Assembly (NCBI GenBank): GCA_947259705.1
Contig: CAMYNL010000010.1
Coordinates: 28,147 to 92,146 of the forward strand
From: an uncultured Gammaproteobacteria bacterium
GTDB lineage: Bacteria; Pseudomonadota; Gammaproteobacteria; Arenicellales; JAANXG01
DNA length: 64,000 bases
Direction of reading: 5' to 3'
The notes under the pieces were generated by a model. That model saw nothing but the letters and a program-made list of their open reading frames with translations, did not search any database and had not been told where the DNA came from. A program made the position numbers and the translations under genes. Position 1 is the first letter of the stretch; every line of letters begins with the position of its first letter. Shown here piece by piece: positions 39,017 through 48,126 of the stretch.

Positions 39017-39358
39017 CTACTGCAGGATCTGGATGTCGCCGACGAAAAGTACGGCGTCAAAACTGCGCTGGAGCTTCCTGCTGTACCTGTTGTGGAACAC
39101 CCTGCCGTCACCGTAGCGGATCTGCATGCCCGGCGCCAAGGCGGTACGCGGCACCGCCAGCCAGCGGCTGCCATCTCCGTGGGTCACCTGCACATAGGTG
39201 TAACCATTGCTGTCACGGGCGGCAATTACTTCACCTGCATGCGGCAGTATGCCCCGTCGCTTCGGCAGCTGCAGCATGCGCTCCGCCTCCTCCACGCCGG
39301 GATGACCCGGCGGTGGCTCGGCATGCAGCGTCACGCTGCCAAGCAGTAGCGCAGCCAT
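39017..39358 (-). CDS. NrfJ-like periplasmic protein
   Basis: 113 residues from ATG 39358 with a signal peptide (MAALLLGSVTLHA). The core GEVIAARDSNGYTYVQVTHGDGSRWLAVPRTALAPGMQIRYGDG and the end FHNRYSRKLQRSFDAVLFVGDIQIL follow the pattern of NrfJ-type small exported proteins with an OB-like beta barrel, found near c-type cytochrome genes. No cytochrome gene is adjacent here. Role unknown. Confidence 0.7.
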   Translation of the reverse strand: MAALLLGSVTLHAEPPPGHPGVEEAERMLQLPKRRGILPHAGEVIAARDSNGYTYVQVTHGDGSRWLAVPRTALAPGMQIRYGDGRVFHNRYSRKLQRSFDAVLFVGDIQILQ

Positions 39359-39526
39359 GATCGGACGGGCAAACCGCAGGATAGGGACGCCGCCATGCCT
39401 GCGTGCCCCGTGGGACCGTCGCGGAAACTGCGCCCGCACCGCGAATGGCGGCGTGCCCCGTGAGTATGTACAACCTGCGACGCCGCAGTTCCGGTAAGAG
39501 CGAGCGGAACCTGCGCAAGGCCGGCC

Positions 39527-41155
39527 TCAGCCCGCAGTCAACCGCTGCAGCATGCGGAATTTCTCGTCCAGCAGATCGTAGGCAAGTCGATACGCTACGT
39601 AATATTTGTAGATGTTCGCCACGTACTCCACCGGCTCCCGGCCCACCTGCTGCGCGGCAATCCTCTCCACGCTGCCAAACCAGACGTTGGGATCGAGACC
39701 CGCCTGACGGGCCCGCTTGCGCAGCCCCTTGATGCGACCAGGCCCGGCATTGTAGGCCGCCCACGAAAACACGATCTGGTTGAAGGGATCAATGACCGGG
39801 TCGTTGAAGTAGCGATTACGCAGGTGGTGCAGGTATTTCACCCCGGCATGTACATTGTTCTCCAGGTCGCGCACATTGCCGATTCCCACCGCCCGGTCCG
39901 CCGCCGTGCTGGGCTTGATCTGCATAATGCCGACAGCGCCTGATCGGCTGACCTTGCCCTGGTCCAGCCCCGATTCCTGGTAGGCCTGCGCCGCTACCGC
40001 CAGCCAGTCAAATCCATACTGCTCGCCGTATTTTCGGAAAAGGGTCTCTATATTGCGTAGCTTCTTCTGCTCACCCTCAGCCACCGGGTTCTTGATCCAC
40101 TTGACGTCCCGGTAATAGCGGTCGAACACAATGTTGCCGAACCGTGACCCCTTCTTATTCTTGGCTATGAATCGGTTCAACGTTTTGAACAGCTGCGGGT
40201 TGTTCTTTCGCACCGCCCAGGCAATCTGTCCGCCGCTGTTGATCACAAGCCGGGAATGGACCTCGATGTCGGGCAGCACCTGCGCCCAGGCCTCGGCGAT
40301 GTGCTGGTCGGCCACTGTGACGTCTAGAACTCCAGCGTTCACCAGCTGCAGGATGTCCTCGGTCGCCAGCGGACTGTCGAGCTGCCGGATCTTCGCCTCG
40401 CCCTGCTTCCTTTCGCGGAACCTCTCGTTCAGTGTCATTAGATGGTCGACGTAACTGGATCCCCGCCTTACGTAAATCTCGCGGCCGGCAAGATCGGTCA
40501 GCGATCCCAGCCTTTCTATGGACTTGTGGGAGACCACGACCTCGCTGACATCGGCCAGGTAGGGATCGGTGAAAGCGACCTTCTTCAGCCGTTCGGGCGT
40601 GATGGTGAGTCCGGCGGCCGCGATATCGCCCCTCCCGTCAGCAAGGGCGGACGGCAGTTCCGAAAACGGGGTCGGCACCAGCACCACGTGAAGGCGCCGG
40701 GTCCGGTCCTGCACTCCCCGATTGAGAAATTTCTCGAGTTCGCGGAGTTTCTCGTACTCATAGCCATGGGTGGTGCCGCCATCGAAGAAGAAGTTGGTCT
40801 GACTGTAGCTGACCAGGGCGCGCAGGACGCGGCGTTTCCTGATGGCCGCGAGATCACCGGTGAACGGTCTTCCAAACGACTCGAGCAGGACGGATTCCAG
40901 CGGGGGAACGGCATCGTCGCTGGAAACCAGGGCCAGTTGCGGAGACGGGACGGCTGCGGGCGGTGGCGCCGGCGATCGAACGGTCTGTGCGGCGGAGGGA
41001 GGGCCGATCTCGGTGTCATCACCGATGAACAGGACTGCCAGCAATACCGCGTGAAACAAAACGGCGGCGGCGATGGCGGTTAGCGATATCGAGCGTCGTC
41101 GCAAATTTTTGCAGGACCGCCGAAGTCCGGTCCGGGCGCTGGTTTGGCGAAACAT
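39527..41155 (-). CDS. MltF-like lytic transglycosylase with solute-binding domain
   Basis: 542 residues. A signal-anchor helix (SLTAIAAAVLFHAVLLAVLFI) and a proline-rich linker lead to an SBP_bac_3 domain (about 110-345; YSQTNFFFDGG, FSELPSALADGRGDIAAAGLTITPERLKKVAFTDPYL). A C-terminal goose-lysozyme-type SLT domain follows, with catalytic glutamate in AVAAQAYQESGLDQGKVSRSGAVGIMQIKPSTAAD and the AAYNAGPGRI motif. This is the MltF/YfhD architecture, where the binding domain senses muropeptides and controls peptidoglycan cleavage. It stands alone. Confidence 0.92.
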   Translation of the reverse strand: MFRQTSARTGLRRSCKNLRRRSISLTAIAAAVLFHAVLLAVLFIGDDTEIGPPSAAQTVRSPAPPPAAVPSPQLALVSSDDAVPPLESVLLESFGRPFTGDLAAIRKRRVLRALVSYSQTNFFFDGGTTHGYEYEKLRELEKFLNRGVQDRTRRLHVVLVPTPFSELPSALADGRGDIAAAGLTITPERLKKVAFTDPYLADVSEVVVSHKSIERLGSLTDLAGREIYVRRGSSYVDHLMTLNERFRERKQGEAKIRQLDSPLATEDILQLVNAGVLDVTVADQHIAEAWAQVLPDIEVHSRLVINSGGQIAWAVRKNNPQLFKTLNRFIAKNKKGSRFGNIVFDRYYRDVKWIKNPVAEGEQKKLRNIETLFRKYGEQYGFDWLAVAAQAYQESGLDQGKVSRSGAVGIMQIKPSTAADRAVGIGNVRDLENNVHAGVKYLHHLRNRYFNDPVIDPFNQIVFSWAAYNAGPGRIKGLRKRARQAGLDPNVWFGSVERIAAQQVGREPVEYVANIYKYYVAYRLAYDLLDEKFRMLQRLTAG

Positions 41156-41243
41156 AGCACCCCCGACCCACGCACTGTCAAGCCCCGCGATACACCCGGC
41201 AAAGCGATTCCACCGTCATCCGTTTCGCCCGCGCCGATTTCGC

Positions 41244-42320
41244 TCAACGCGAGGCGACCGCCAAATGCCAGCAGCCCGGACTGGTCTCCGAGCAGTCGAA
41301 ACGAACACCCGTGAACGCCTCGATCACAGCCATGTTCGTCGTTGCGTGCGAGGTCGGCCGGCCGGTGCGGAAAACTCCGGACCCCGCCATGGCCATGGGA
41401 AGCAGCAACTGATCGGCAAGATTCGGCCCCACCGGCACACCGGCACGCAGGTACTGAATGCACTCGTTCACGGCCTGCCTTGCCACGGCCTCGGCACGCA
41501 CGCCGCGCTCACCGAACGCGGTAAACATCTCGGTGACGTGCCGGCATCGAACCATCAGCGACAGTACATTCCCCGCTCCCGCCGCGGCATCGTCCCGCAC
41601 CACCTCCTGCTCGTCCTCGCCCCACTCCAGAAGATCACGGACCACCTTGAGTTCGCGCTGCGCGATCGACACAGGCAGGTGCGCCACGCGAGCGATCGCG
41701 CTTCGGGCAATGATATCGCCACGCTCCTGCAACCACACGGGGCGCAGCCGGGGAACCGGCTGAACGTGCACCTCTATTTCGCCGCCACCAGCCGGATAGT
41801 AACCCGGCCGCAACAGGCGTGCCGTGACCGCCGGACCCATGCGGTCCAGGACGCTCAGGAACACCTGCTGCAGGTAATCAAAGCTCGGCGCCATGGGATT
41901 GTGGGTTCCGCCGGCGATGCGCAGCATTGATGGCGCCGGCGCCACGATCAGCGCCGGCAGGACGGTCTGCAGGACCAGGGTGGCGCTGCCGGCGGTACCG
42001 ATGTCGAAATAATAGTCGCCGGGCCGGCTGGCGGCGGGCCGGAACACCAGTTCCAGGGAACCCGGCGTCGCGCCCCGGACCTCGCCCCCCGCTATATCGG
42101 CCGCGGCGCGGACCGCCGCCAGATGCTGCGGCCGCAATCCAGGCTGCCGGCGGTTGGCGCGGATGTTGGTGATGCGAAACGGACGCGACAGCCACATTGA
42201 CAGCGCCAATGCGGAGCGCAGCACCTGCCCGCCCCCCTCGCCGAGCGAGCCATCGATGGTCAGGAATTCTTCGTCTTGCACGGGCCACTCATTTTGAACC
42301 CGGCCCGGCGCATGGTCCAT
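41244..42320 (-). CDS. rtcA: RNA 3'-terminal phosphate cyclase
   Basis: 358 residues from ATG 42320 (an upstream ATG at 42368 adds 16). RtcA landmarks are clear: LTIDGSLGEGGGQVLRSALALS, GYYPAGGGEIEVHVQPV, LADQLLLPMAMAGSG and the nucleophilic histidine in GRPTSHATTNMAVIEAF. The enzyme converts RNA 3'-phosphates into 2',3'-cyclic phosphates using ATP. It usually sits with rtcB and rtcR in proteobacteria; neither is here. Confidence 0.92.
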   Translation of the reverse strand: MDHAPGRVQNEWPVQDEEFLTIDGSLGEGGGQVLRSALALSMWLSRPFRITNIRANRRQPGLRPQHLAAVRAAADIAGGEVRGATPGSLELVFRPAASRPGDYYFDIGTAGSATLVLQTVLPALIVAPAPSMLRIAGGTHNPMAPSFDYLQQVFLSVLDRMGPAVTARLLRPGYYPAGGGEIEVHVQPVPRLRPVWLQERGDIIARSAIARVAHLPVSIAQRELKVVRDLLEWGEDEQEVVRDDAAAGAGNVLSLMVRCRHVTEMFTAFGERGVRAEAVARQAVNECIQYLRAGVPVGPNLADQLLLPMAMAGSGVFRTGRPTSHATTNMAVIEAFTGVRFDCSETSPGCWHLAVASR

Positions 42321-42455
42321 CACCGGGGGTACGTAACAGGGCGCATTCCGGCGATTAATTGCTCGCACGAGCTGCGGTCCAATAGCCTGTAGGCGACCGA
42401 CTCTGACCCGGATTAAGGAGCCCGCGAGCAGATATTGTTACACTGTCTCGAACCC

Positions 42456-42875
42456 ATGAAGACACCCGTTGACACATTCCGACAAAGCCTGGGGCGAGTG
42501 GTGGGCAATGGCGCCTACAACCACGAGTTCATCGGGCGTTTCTATGAGCTATTCATCGGCGGGTCTCATCGGATCGCGGATATGTTCAAGGACACGGACA
42601 TGGCCGCGCAGCACGCCATGCTCCACGATTCGTTGTCCTTTCTCTCCGATTATGCCTTGTCGGGCAAGGCCAGCCCGCAGCTTCAGAACATCGCGCGCGT
42701 CCATGGTCGCTCGCGCCGTAATATTCCTCCCGAGCTGTATGACGTCTGGGTGGATAGCCTGGTCGAGGCGGTGAGCGAGTTCGATCCCGAGTTCAATGAC
42801 GAGGTCGAACTCGCGTGGCGGCTGGCCCTCGCGCCGGGCATCACCTATATGAAATTCATGCACCGGCGTGCCTAA
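42456..42875 (+). CDS. Globin-family heme protein
   Basis: 139 residues from ATG 42456; an ATG at 42435 is also possible. The helical pattern fits a single-domain globin: VDTFRQSLGRVV...FIGRFYELFIG, then LHDSLSFLSDYALSG (E helix), IARVHGRSRRNIPPELYDVWVDSLVEAV with the proximal F8 histidine, and LAWRLALAPGITYMKF (H helix). These small globins act in nitric-oxide or oxygen handling or as sensors. The gene converges with the neighbour, overlapping by four bases. Confidence 0.85.
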   Translation: MKTPVDTFRQSLGRVVGNGAYNHEFIGRFYELFIGGSHRIADMFKDTDMAAQHAMLHDSLSFLSDYALSGKASPQLQNIARVHGRSRRNIPPELYDVWVDSLVEAVSEFDPEFNDEVELAWRLALAPGITYMKFMHRRA

Positions 42876-43309
42876 CATCGGCAGGGTGCGGCAAGCGCGA
42901 CAACGGCACACGCCGCGAGCGCGGAATCGCTGCAGTCGGAGTTTCTTCTTGCCAGATAGACCATGCCACCGATAGCGGCCACGAACAGAATCCCGTTCGC
43001 GAAGTTCGAAAGCCATTTGGTGTCGAAATGTTTTCGCTGCGCCGCCGACTCGGTGTCCGAGGCCAGGCCTTCCTGTCCGTCATAGGCGAAACTGATCGTT
43101 CGCCGCTCGGGCAATCGCAGCCCTTCGCCGAATACGTATTCCAGCTGCACCGCGAAGGCACCGTCGGCGAAGGATAGGGGCACCAGCAGCATGCTGCACA
43201 ACAATGCCGTGACCAGCTGTCTCTGCCTGCGCCGCGAGGCCGCGCCGGCGCCCAATCCCACAAGCATCGGGGCACTCAACAGGTTTTCAGGTTTCTTGAG
43301 GATCGCCAT
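42872..43309 (-). CDS. Hypothetical exported or membrane protein
   Basis: 145 residues from ATG 43309, decided by the strong GGGAGAGGGAATT ribosome site. A first helix (QLVTALLCSMLLVPLSFADGAFA) looks like a signal peptide or anchor behind a basic 25-residue N-region. A beta-rich middle (VQLEYVFGEGLRLPERRTISFAYDGQEG) and a second helix (FANGILFVAAIGGMVYLARR) follow, ending in a cysteine-containing tail (DCSDSALAACAVVALAAPCRC). No family recognised. A sigma-54-like promoter lies about 110 bp upstream and a membrane AAA+ regulator gene is divergent. Confidence 0.65.
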   Translation of the reverse strand: MAILKKPENLLSAPMLVGLGAGAASRRRQRQLVTALLCSMLLVPLSFADGAFAVQLEYVFGEGLRLPERRTISFAYDGQEGLASDTESAAQRKHFDTKWLSNFANGILFVAAIGGMVYLARRNSDCSDSALAACAVVALAAPCRC

Positions 43310-43418
43310 AATTCCCTCTCCCATTAATCGATGCATGTCCAACACGGCGCCACCGGCCCACGCCGGCGGTCGCCACCCAACGGCGTTCACACCAAGGTTC
43401 GCCGCCTGAATTGATTAT

Positions 43419-43434
43419 TTCAATTTCCGTGCCA
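43419..43434 (-). promoter_or_regulatory. Possible sigma-54 promoter (-24/-12)
   Basis: On the minus strand TGGCACGGAAATTGAA matches the -24/-12 consensus TGGCACG-N4-TTGC[AT] at all but one position (A for C in the -12 element). It points to the gene starting at 43309. It lies in an AT-rich 275-bp divergent region opposite the AAA+ regulator gene. Spacing between the elements is correct. Confidence 0.5.
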
Positions 43435-43584
43435 CCATTTTGTGTGCGGAGCTAAATAGATTTTCCGTTTAATTACAATAGGTTAAACTTTTAGTTAGAG
43501 AATTGTGTGATCGTGCGTTAAGGAGTAAGGTGTGATGTGTGCGGATGTGGAGTGTGAGGAGACAAGGGTGCAAGGCGAGCTGCA

Positions 43585-46107
43585 ATGACCGCATCGCGAA
43601 GGGAAGTCGCTGTCGTCCTCGGCCTGCTGGCCGCCTGCGCCGTCTACTTCCTGGTGGTATTCCTGCCCATGGCCAGCGACGTCGAGATCATTGGCTTCGG
43701 CGGGCGGCAGTCGGGGCAGGGCTTCCTGGTGAGCGAAATCTGGGACGGCAGCCCGGCGCAAGCGGCGGGCCTGAGAACGGGTGACCGCATAACGGCCCAG
43801 GACGGCACCCCGATCTCCGCCTGGCATCATCTCTACCGCTCGAACGCTCGATCCTACGTGGAACGAAGGCACCGGCTGCGGGGGGCGATCATCCGCTATG
43901 ACCTGGTCCGCGACGGTCGTGCCCAGACCGCGGAACTCACGCCGCGACAGCTGACAACAGCGGAGTTCTGGCGCTACTTCGGGATCAGGACGGCCCTGAT
44001 CCTGGTTTTCAGCGGCCTGGCCGTCTTCATCCTGGCGTCCAAGACCAGGGAGCGCGCCGCCTTCCTGGTGTGCATTTGCTTCTGCTTCATGATCCTGTGG
44101 CTGACCAGCGATGAGCCCTACTGGCCAGCCTTCTTCTCCCCCCTGATACGCAGCATCTCGTTTCCGCTGGTTTACGCCGTAGACTTGCTGGAACTGCTGT
44201 CGCTACAACTCGTACTGGCCACCCTGATCCACATCACGCTGGTGTTTCCCCAGCCGTTACCGGCATTGAGCCGGCATCCTCGGATGCTGGGCCCGCTCTA
44301 CGCGCTTCCGATAGCTATCCCGCTGCTGGCGCTGCTGGTGCCGGCGGGGGACCTTGCCGACCAGCTCATGGTCAGCCGCCCGACCCGGATGTGGCTCAAC
44401 AGCGTGCTGCTCGTTATCGCCACCTGGCTCATGCTGTCCGGCTATCGCCGCTGCCGCTCACCCGCCAACCGCGAGCGGGCACGATGGATCGTGGGCGCGA
44501 TGGCGGTCGTCGCGGCCTCTCACCTGTCCCTGTGGAACCTGCCGATATTGTTTCTCGGCCAGCCGGTGATCGACCACTACGACTGGCTGCTGGTGCCGGT
44601 CGCGCTGATACCCCTGGCCATGACGCTGTCCATTACCAACCACGAGCTTTTCGGTATCCGCGGCATCATCCGCGGCCGCATCAGGCTTTTGGAGACACGG
44701 CTGCAGCGCGAACAGCAGTTGGTCACCAGCCGCGACCAGCGTATCCGCAAAATGACACAGGAGATCGAGCAGCTCACTGCCGAGCTCCGCGATTACACGC
44801 TGGCGGAGCGTGCACAAGCCGGCAGCGCCGGCGAGACGCCCGTACTGGCGAGGCTGGAGCAGCGGTATCCGGAACTGTCCGCAATCAGGCGGGACAGCCT
44901 GGTGAGCGTCAGCCCTCGCTGGGAAAGGGTATTCGAGCAAGTGGCACTGGCCGCCCAAAGCCAGTCTCCGGTGATGATCAGCGGAGAATCGGGCACCGGC
45001 AAGACCGACGTGGCCCTGGCCATCCATCGGCTCAGTGACAGGCGGGACCACGTTTACAAAGCGGTGAGCTGTGCCCAGTTCGAACATGCCGATCCCGCCT
45101 TTGCACTGGGCCGACTGTTCGGCATCGGCCCCGGACATGGCCTGCCCAATGTTCCGCGCGAAGGCCGCAGGGGCCTGCTCGAGGAGTGTGACGGCGGCAC
45201 GCTTTTTCTCGATGACGTGGACCGGCTGCCACTCAATGCCCAGGACCTGCTGTTGTATCCGCTCGAAGGCAAGCCCTTCGAGCCGGGCATCGGCAGCGGC
45301 CCGCAACGTCGGGCCTCGGTGAAGTTCCTGTTCGCCACCAACCGCGCGCTCGACGCGCTGGTCGCCAGAGGCCTGTTCCGCGCCGACGTGCTGGCCCGGC
45401 TCGGCGCCCGCGTGGAGATCCCCCCGCTTAGGGAACGGCCCGAGGACTTGCCTCCGCTGATTGAACATTTCACCCGCCAGATATGCAACGAACTGGGATA
45501 CGAGATCGGTATGATCTCGCCGAAGGCGCTCAACCTGCTCCAGCGGCACCGTTACGGCAGCGGAAACGCGCGCGAGCTGATGACCGAACTACAACAGGCC
45601 ATAGGCAAGGCGATGCTGGAAAATGACCCAGTGCTGCGCGCGGGGTATCTCTCGGAACGGCTGCGGGCCACGGGGGATTCGCAGGACATCACGGCGTCAC
45701 CGCAGCCCGGCCGCGGCACCGGCCCGCACCGGGGGGCCGAAGACCAGGCAGTCACCCCGGAACTGGCCGCGCTGCGAAGACACGACTTCGTCATCAGGGC
45801 CGCGGAGGACGAGCTCAAGTTGAGCCACAAGTCGCGCACCTTGTCCAACCATCTGCGGGGAATCTGCCTCCAGACCCTCTGCGAGCAGGACTGGGACCTG
45901 CAGCGCGCCGCCGAAACGGTTGTGGCCTGCGATGACCCGAGACGCATCGAAAAACTGAAGGCCAAGATGCGGCGCTATCTCGACAATATTGCAGACAACG
46001 TCAGCATCGGCGCCGCGGACAAGTTGTACAACAACCTGCCGGCCGCCTACCACTCCGCGCTCGAAAAAGCGATAGCGCGCGCCGGCCGGCCCCAGCCGCA
46101 CAGATAG
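43585..46107 (+). CDS. Membrane-bound PDZ and AAA+ (sigma-54-activator-like) regulator
   Basis: 840 residues. Order: anchor helix (9-29), periplasmic PDZ domain (about 35-115; VSEIWDGSPAQAAGLRTGDRITAQDG), a block of about seven or eight helices (134-360), a coiled coil (TRLQREQQLVTSRDQRIRKMTQEIEQLTAEL), and an AAA+ domain with Walker A GESGTGKT (467-474), Walker B GGTLFLDDVD and the ARLGARVEIPPLRERPEDLPPLIEHF arginine-finger segment. The C-terminus is helical without a clear Fis-type HTH. The GAFTGA loop that touches sigma-54 is absent (the region reads LFGIGPGHGLPN). It therefore keeps ATPase features but may not activate sigma-54 polymerase. Confidence 0.88.
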   Translation: MTASRREVAVVLGLLAACAVYFLVVFLPMASDVEIIGFGGRQSGQGFLVSEIWDGSPAQAAGLRTGDRITAQDGTPISAWHHLYRSNARSYVERRHRLRGAIIRYDLVRDGRAQTAELTPRQLTTAEFWRYFGIRTALILVFSGLAVFILASKTRERAAFLVCICFCFMILWLTSDEPYWPAFFSPLIRSISFPLVYAVDLLELLSLQLVLATLIHITLVFPQPLPALSRHPRMLGPLYALPIAIPLLALLVPAGDLADQLMVSRPTRMWLNSVLLVIATWLMLSGYRRCRSPANRERARWIVGAMAVVAASHLSLWNLPILFLGQPVIDHYDWLLVPVALIPLAMTLSITNHELFGIRGIIRGRIRLLETRLQREQQLVTSRDQRIRKMTQEIEQLTAELRDYTLAERAQAGSAGETPVLARLEQRYPELSAIRRDSLVSVSPRWERVFEQVALAAQSQSPVMISGESGTGKTDVALAIHRLSDRRDHVYKAVSCAQFEHADPAFALGRLFGIGPGHGLPNVPREGRRGLLEECDGGTLFLDDVDRLPLNAQDLLLYPLEGKPFEPGIGSGPQRRASVKFLFATNRALDALVARGLFRADVLARLGARVEIPPLRERPEDLPPLIEHFTRQICNELGYEIGMISPKALNLLQRHRYGSGNARELMTELQQAIGKAMLENDPVLRAGYLSERLRATGDSQDITASPQPGRGTGPHRGAEDQAVTPELAALRRHDFVIRAAEDELKLSHKSRTLSNHLRGICLQTLCEQDWDLQRAAETVVACDDPRRIEKLKAKMRRYLDNIADNVSIGAADKLYNNLPAAYHSALEKAIARAGRPQPHR

Positions 46108-46143
46108 GTACCCTTGACCGCCTACGGAAGCGCCGACGGGGGA

Positions 46144-46833
46144 TCACCGCCACCGGCCCCGTTGCCGGCGCTGGAACTCGCCGGTCAGCAGGCGCCGGTA
46201 AAAGGCCTGCGTATCCAACAGTGCGTCGAAATGCAGGTACGCCTTGACGCCGAACGCGGCGGGATCGAAGGCGTAGTACAGCTCTGTGATCTCCGACTCG
46301 CTGGCAAAGGCCTCGAGCCGGTAATGGTGAAGGATTGCCCGGCGTAACGGTGGGTGCATGGTCGCCAGCTGCGCCGAGTAGGCAATGTACTCCTGGGCCT
46401 CGACCGAGGGCCTGCCGACCTCGAACGATGGATGGGCGATGGCATGGGCAAGTTCGTGCACCACGAAGCTCCGGTACAGGTGTTCGTTCATGGCGATGCC
46501 GAAGGGAGGGTCGTCGCGCGACGCAACCCGGGCTGCCTCGAAAGACAGAATCGACGTCTCGAGCCTGCCGCCGTCGAAGCGCCCCAGTTCGCCGTCGCGG
46601 AAGGTAATCAGGGGTTCGTCCAGGACCCGCACCGGCATCATCGCGGCAATCCTGAACCCCTGCCGACGCATGAAGTCGATCGCCTGCGTCGCGGCGGCGC
46701 ATACCAGGTCGGCATCTGCTCCGTTGGAGTGGCTCACCCGCACCGGGGTTTCATGGCACTGCCGTTCGTAGGCCGGTTCCGCCGACGACACGGCCGCTAC
46801 CGACACCAGCAGACCGGTCGCCATCCATCGCAT
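46144..46833 (-). CDS. DUF6639-like exported putative metalloprotease
   Basis: 229 residues; start ATG 46833 (or 46824) for the signal peptide MATGLLVSVAAVSSA. The central motif SFVVHELAHAIAHPSF contains HExxH and a third histidine, the arrangement of zinc metallopeptidases, followed by EAQEYIAYSAQLATM, which may hold the third ligand glutamate. The pattern fits the DUF6639 family. Gene order: 62 bp after an HtrA-like protease gene on the same strand, convergent with the AAA+ regulator. Proteolytic activity is inferred from the motif only. Confidence 0.75.
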   Translation of the reverse strand: MRWMATGLLVSVAAVSSAEPAYERQCHETPVRVSHSNGADADLVCAAATQAIDFMRRQGFRIAAMMPVRVLDEPLITFRDGELGRFDGGRLETSILSFEAARVASRDDPPFGIAMNEHLYRSFVVHELAHAIAHPSFEVGRPSVEAQEYIAYSAQLATMHPPLRRAILHHYRLEAFASESEITELYYAFDPAAFGVKAYLHFDALLDTQAFYRRLLTGEFQRRQRGRWR

Positions 46834-46895
46834 CCGGCAAGCTCGACCACCCCGCCCCGCCCTGCCGGGCTGGATCAACCGACAAGGATGGGCCC

Positions 46896-47981
46896 TCAAT
46901 GCGGGACGGACGACAAGGCGTAGCTCTGGCATTGGTCGGCGTAACGGATCGACAGTTCCAGCTCCGCGCCCTCGCGCAACACCCGCATCGTGACCGGCTC
47001 GTCACCGGGGAGCGTGCACAGACGCTCCATCGCCCGCTCATAGGCCTTGTCGTCAGCGAGGGGGATCGACTGTATGCTCAGCACGACGTCACCACCGGTC
47101 AAGAAAAGCTGTCCTTCGACGCGGGTACGCACCGTACCCGGCACCAAGCCCAGGGCCGACGCCAGGGAGTCCGCCGCCACGCCTTCCACCAGCAAGCCGC
47201 GTTCCTGCGGCAGGTTCAGCGCTCGCGCCGCTCGCCCATCGACCCACGACCCCTGAAAACCGGTCCAGGGTGACCTGCGCGTAAAGAGATAGCGTTTCAC
47301 GGTCGCGGCGCTGATCACCAGCCCCACTGTCTTGGTCGACTCGCCCGCGGCCAGGGTGCGGCTGACGATGCCGACGATGGCACCGTGTTCATCGAACACC
47401 GGACCGCCGGACTGTCCTTCGTCGATGAAGGCGTCGGTGAGAAAGAACTCGGCCAGGGTGAGCGTCGGGGTCAGCCTGATGCGCTCGTGACGGGCGCTGA
47501 CCCGGCCGGCAGACAGGAAGTCTCCCAGTCCATGCGGCGTGCCGACGGCGAAGATCTCGTCCCCCACGCGCAATGCGTCGGAGTTGCCGAGCTTCGGGGC
47601 CGAAACGCCGCGCAGCTCCTCATCCAGTTCCACTACCGCCACATCCGCCTGCGGCTCCGACGCGATCACGCGCGCCGAATACCGGTTTCCGTTTCTGAAC
47701 TCTACGGCAACCTCATCCGCCGCCTGCACGATATGGGCGGCGGTCAACACCAGCCGGTCGGCGCCGACGAAGACGCCGGATCCCGTCGACAGTACCCGCC
47801 GAGGGCTGACGCCGTTCTCCTCCAGCATGCTCTCCACGGCAAATATCGTCACCACTGCATCCCTGACACCGGCGTAGACATCCGCGAGATGGTCCGCCCT
47901 CGCGGGGCCGCCCGCTCCCGAGTACACCACGCATGCCAGAACCCAGCAAAGCCGTCGCATGCCGAGCAGAACCTTTGTCAT
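46896..47981 (-). CDS. Exported trypsin-like serine protease with PDZ-like domain
   Basis: 361 residues from ATG 47981 (MTKVLLGMRRLCWVLACVVYSG...), signal peptide ending near ARA. The DegP/HtrA-type triad is present: H in VLTAAHIV, D in PQADVAVVEL and S in DEGQSGGPVFDEHGAIVG, where the usual GNSGGP reads GQSGGP. The C-terminal third (ALNLPQERGLLVEGVAADSLASALGLVPGTVRT...GGDVVLSIQSIPLADD) is a single PDZ domain. It is probably a periplasmic quality-control protease. It precedes a putative metalloprotease gene. Confidence 0.88.
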   Translation of the reverse strand: MTKVLLGMRRLCWVLACVVYSGAGGPARADHLADVYAGVRDAVVTIFAVESMLEENGVSPRRVLSTGSGVFVGADRLVLTAAHIVQAADEVAVEFRNGNRYSARVIASEPQADVAVVELDEELRGVSAPKLGNSDALRVGDEIFAVGTPHGLGDFLSAGRVSARHERIRLTPTLTLAEFFLTDAFIDEGQSGGPVFDEHGAIVGIVSRTLAAGESTKTVGLVISAATVKRYLFTRRSPWTGFQGSWVDGRAARALNLPQERGLLVEGVAADSLASALGLVPGTVRTRVEGQLFLTGGDVVLSIQSIPLADDKAYERAMERLCTLPGDEPVTMRVLREGAELELSIRYADQCQSYALSSVPH

Positions 47982-48126
47982 TGTTGCCGTTGTCTCACCG
48001 GGATCGTGGTCGCCCGCACAGGCCGCGTTGGCGGCAACCTTAACACGGCGGGATTGCTGTCCACAGCGGTTACGGCGCGTTGCTACGGGCAGGGAGAAAA
48101 CCCGCCGTTGTCGGCGGCTACCGGGT

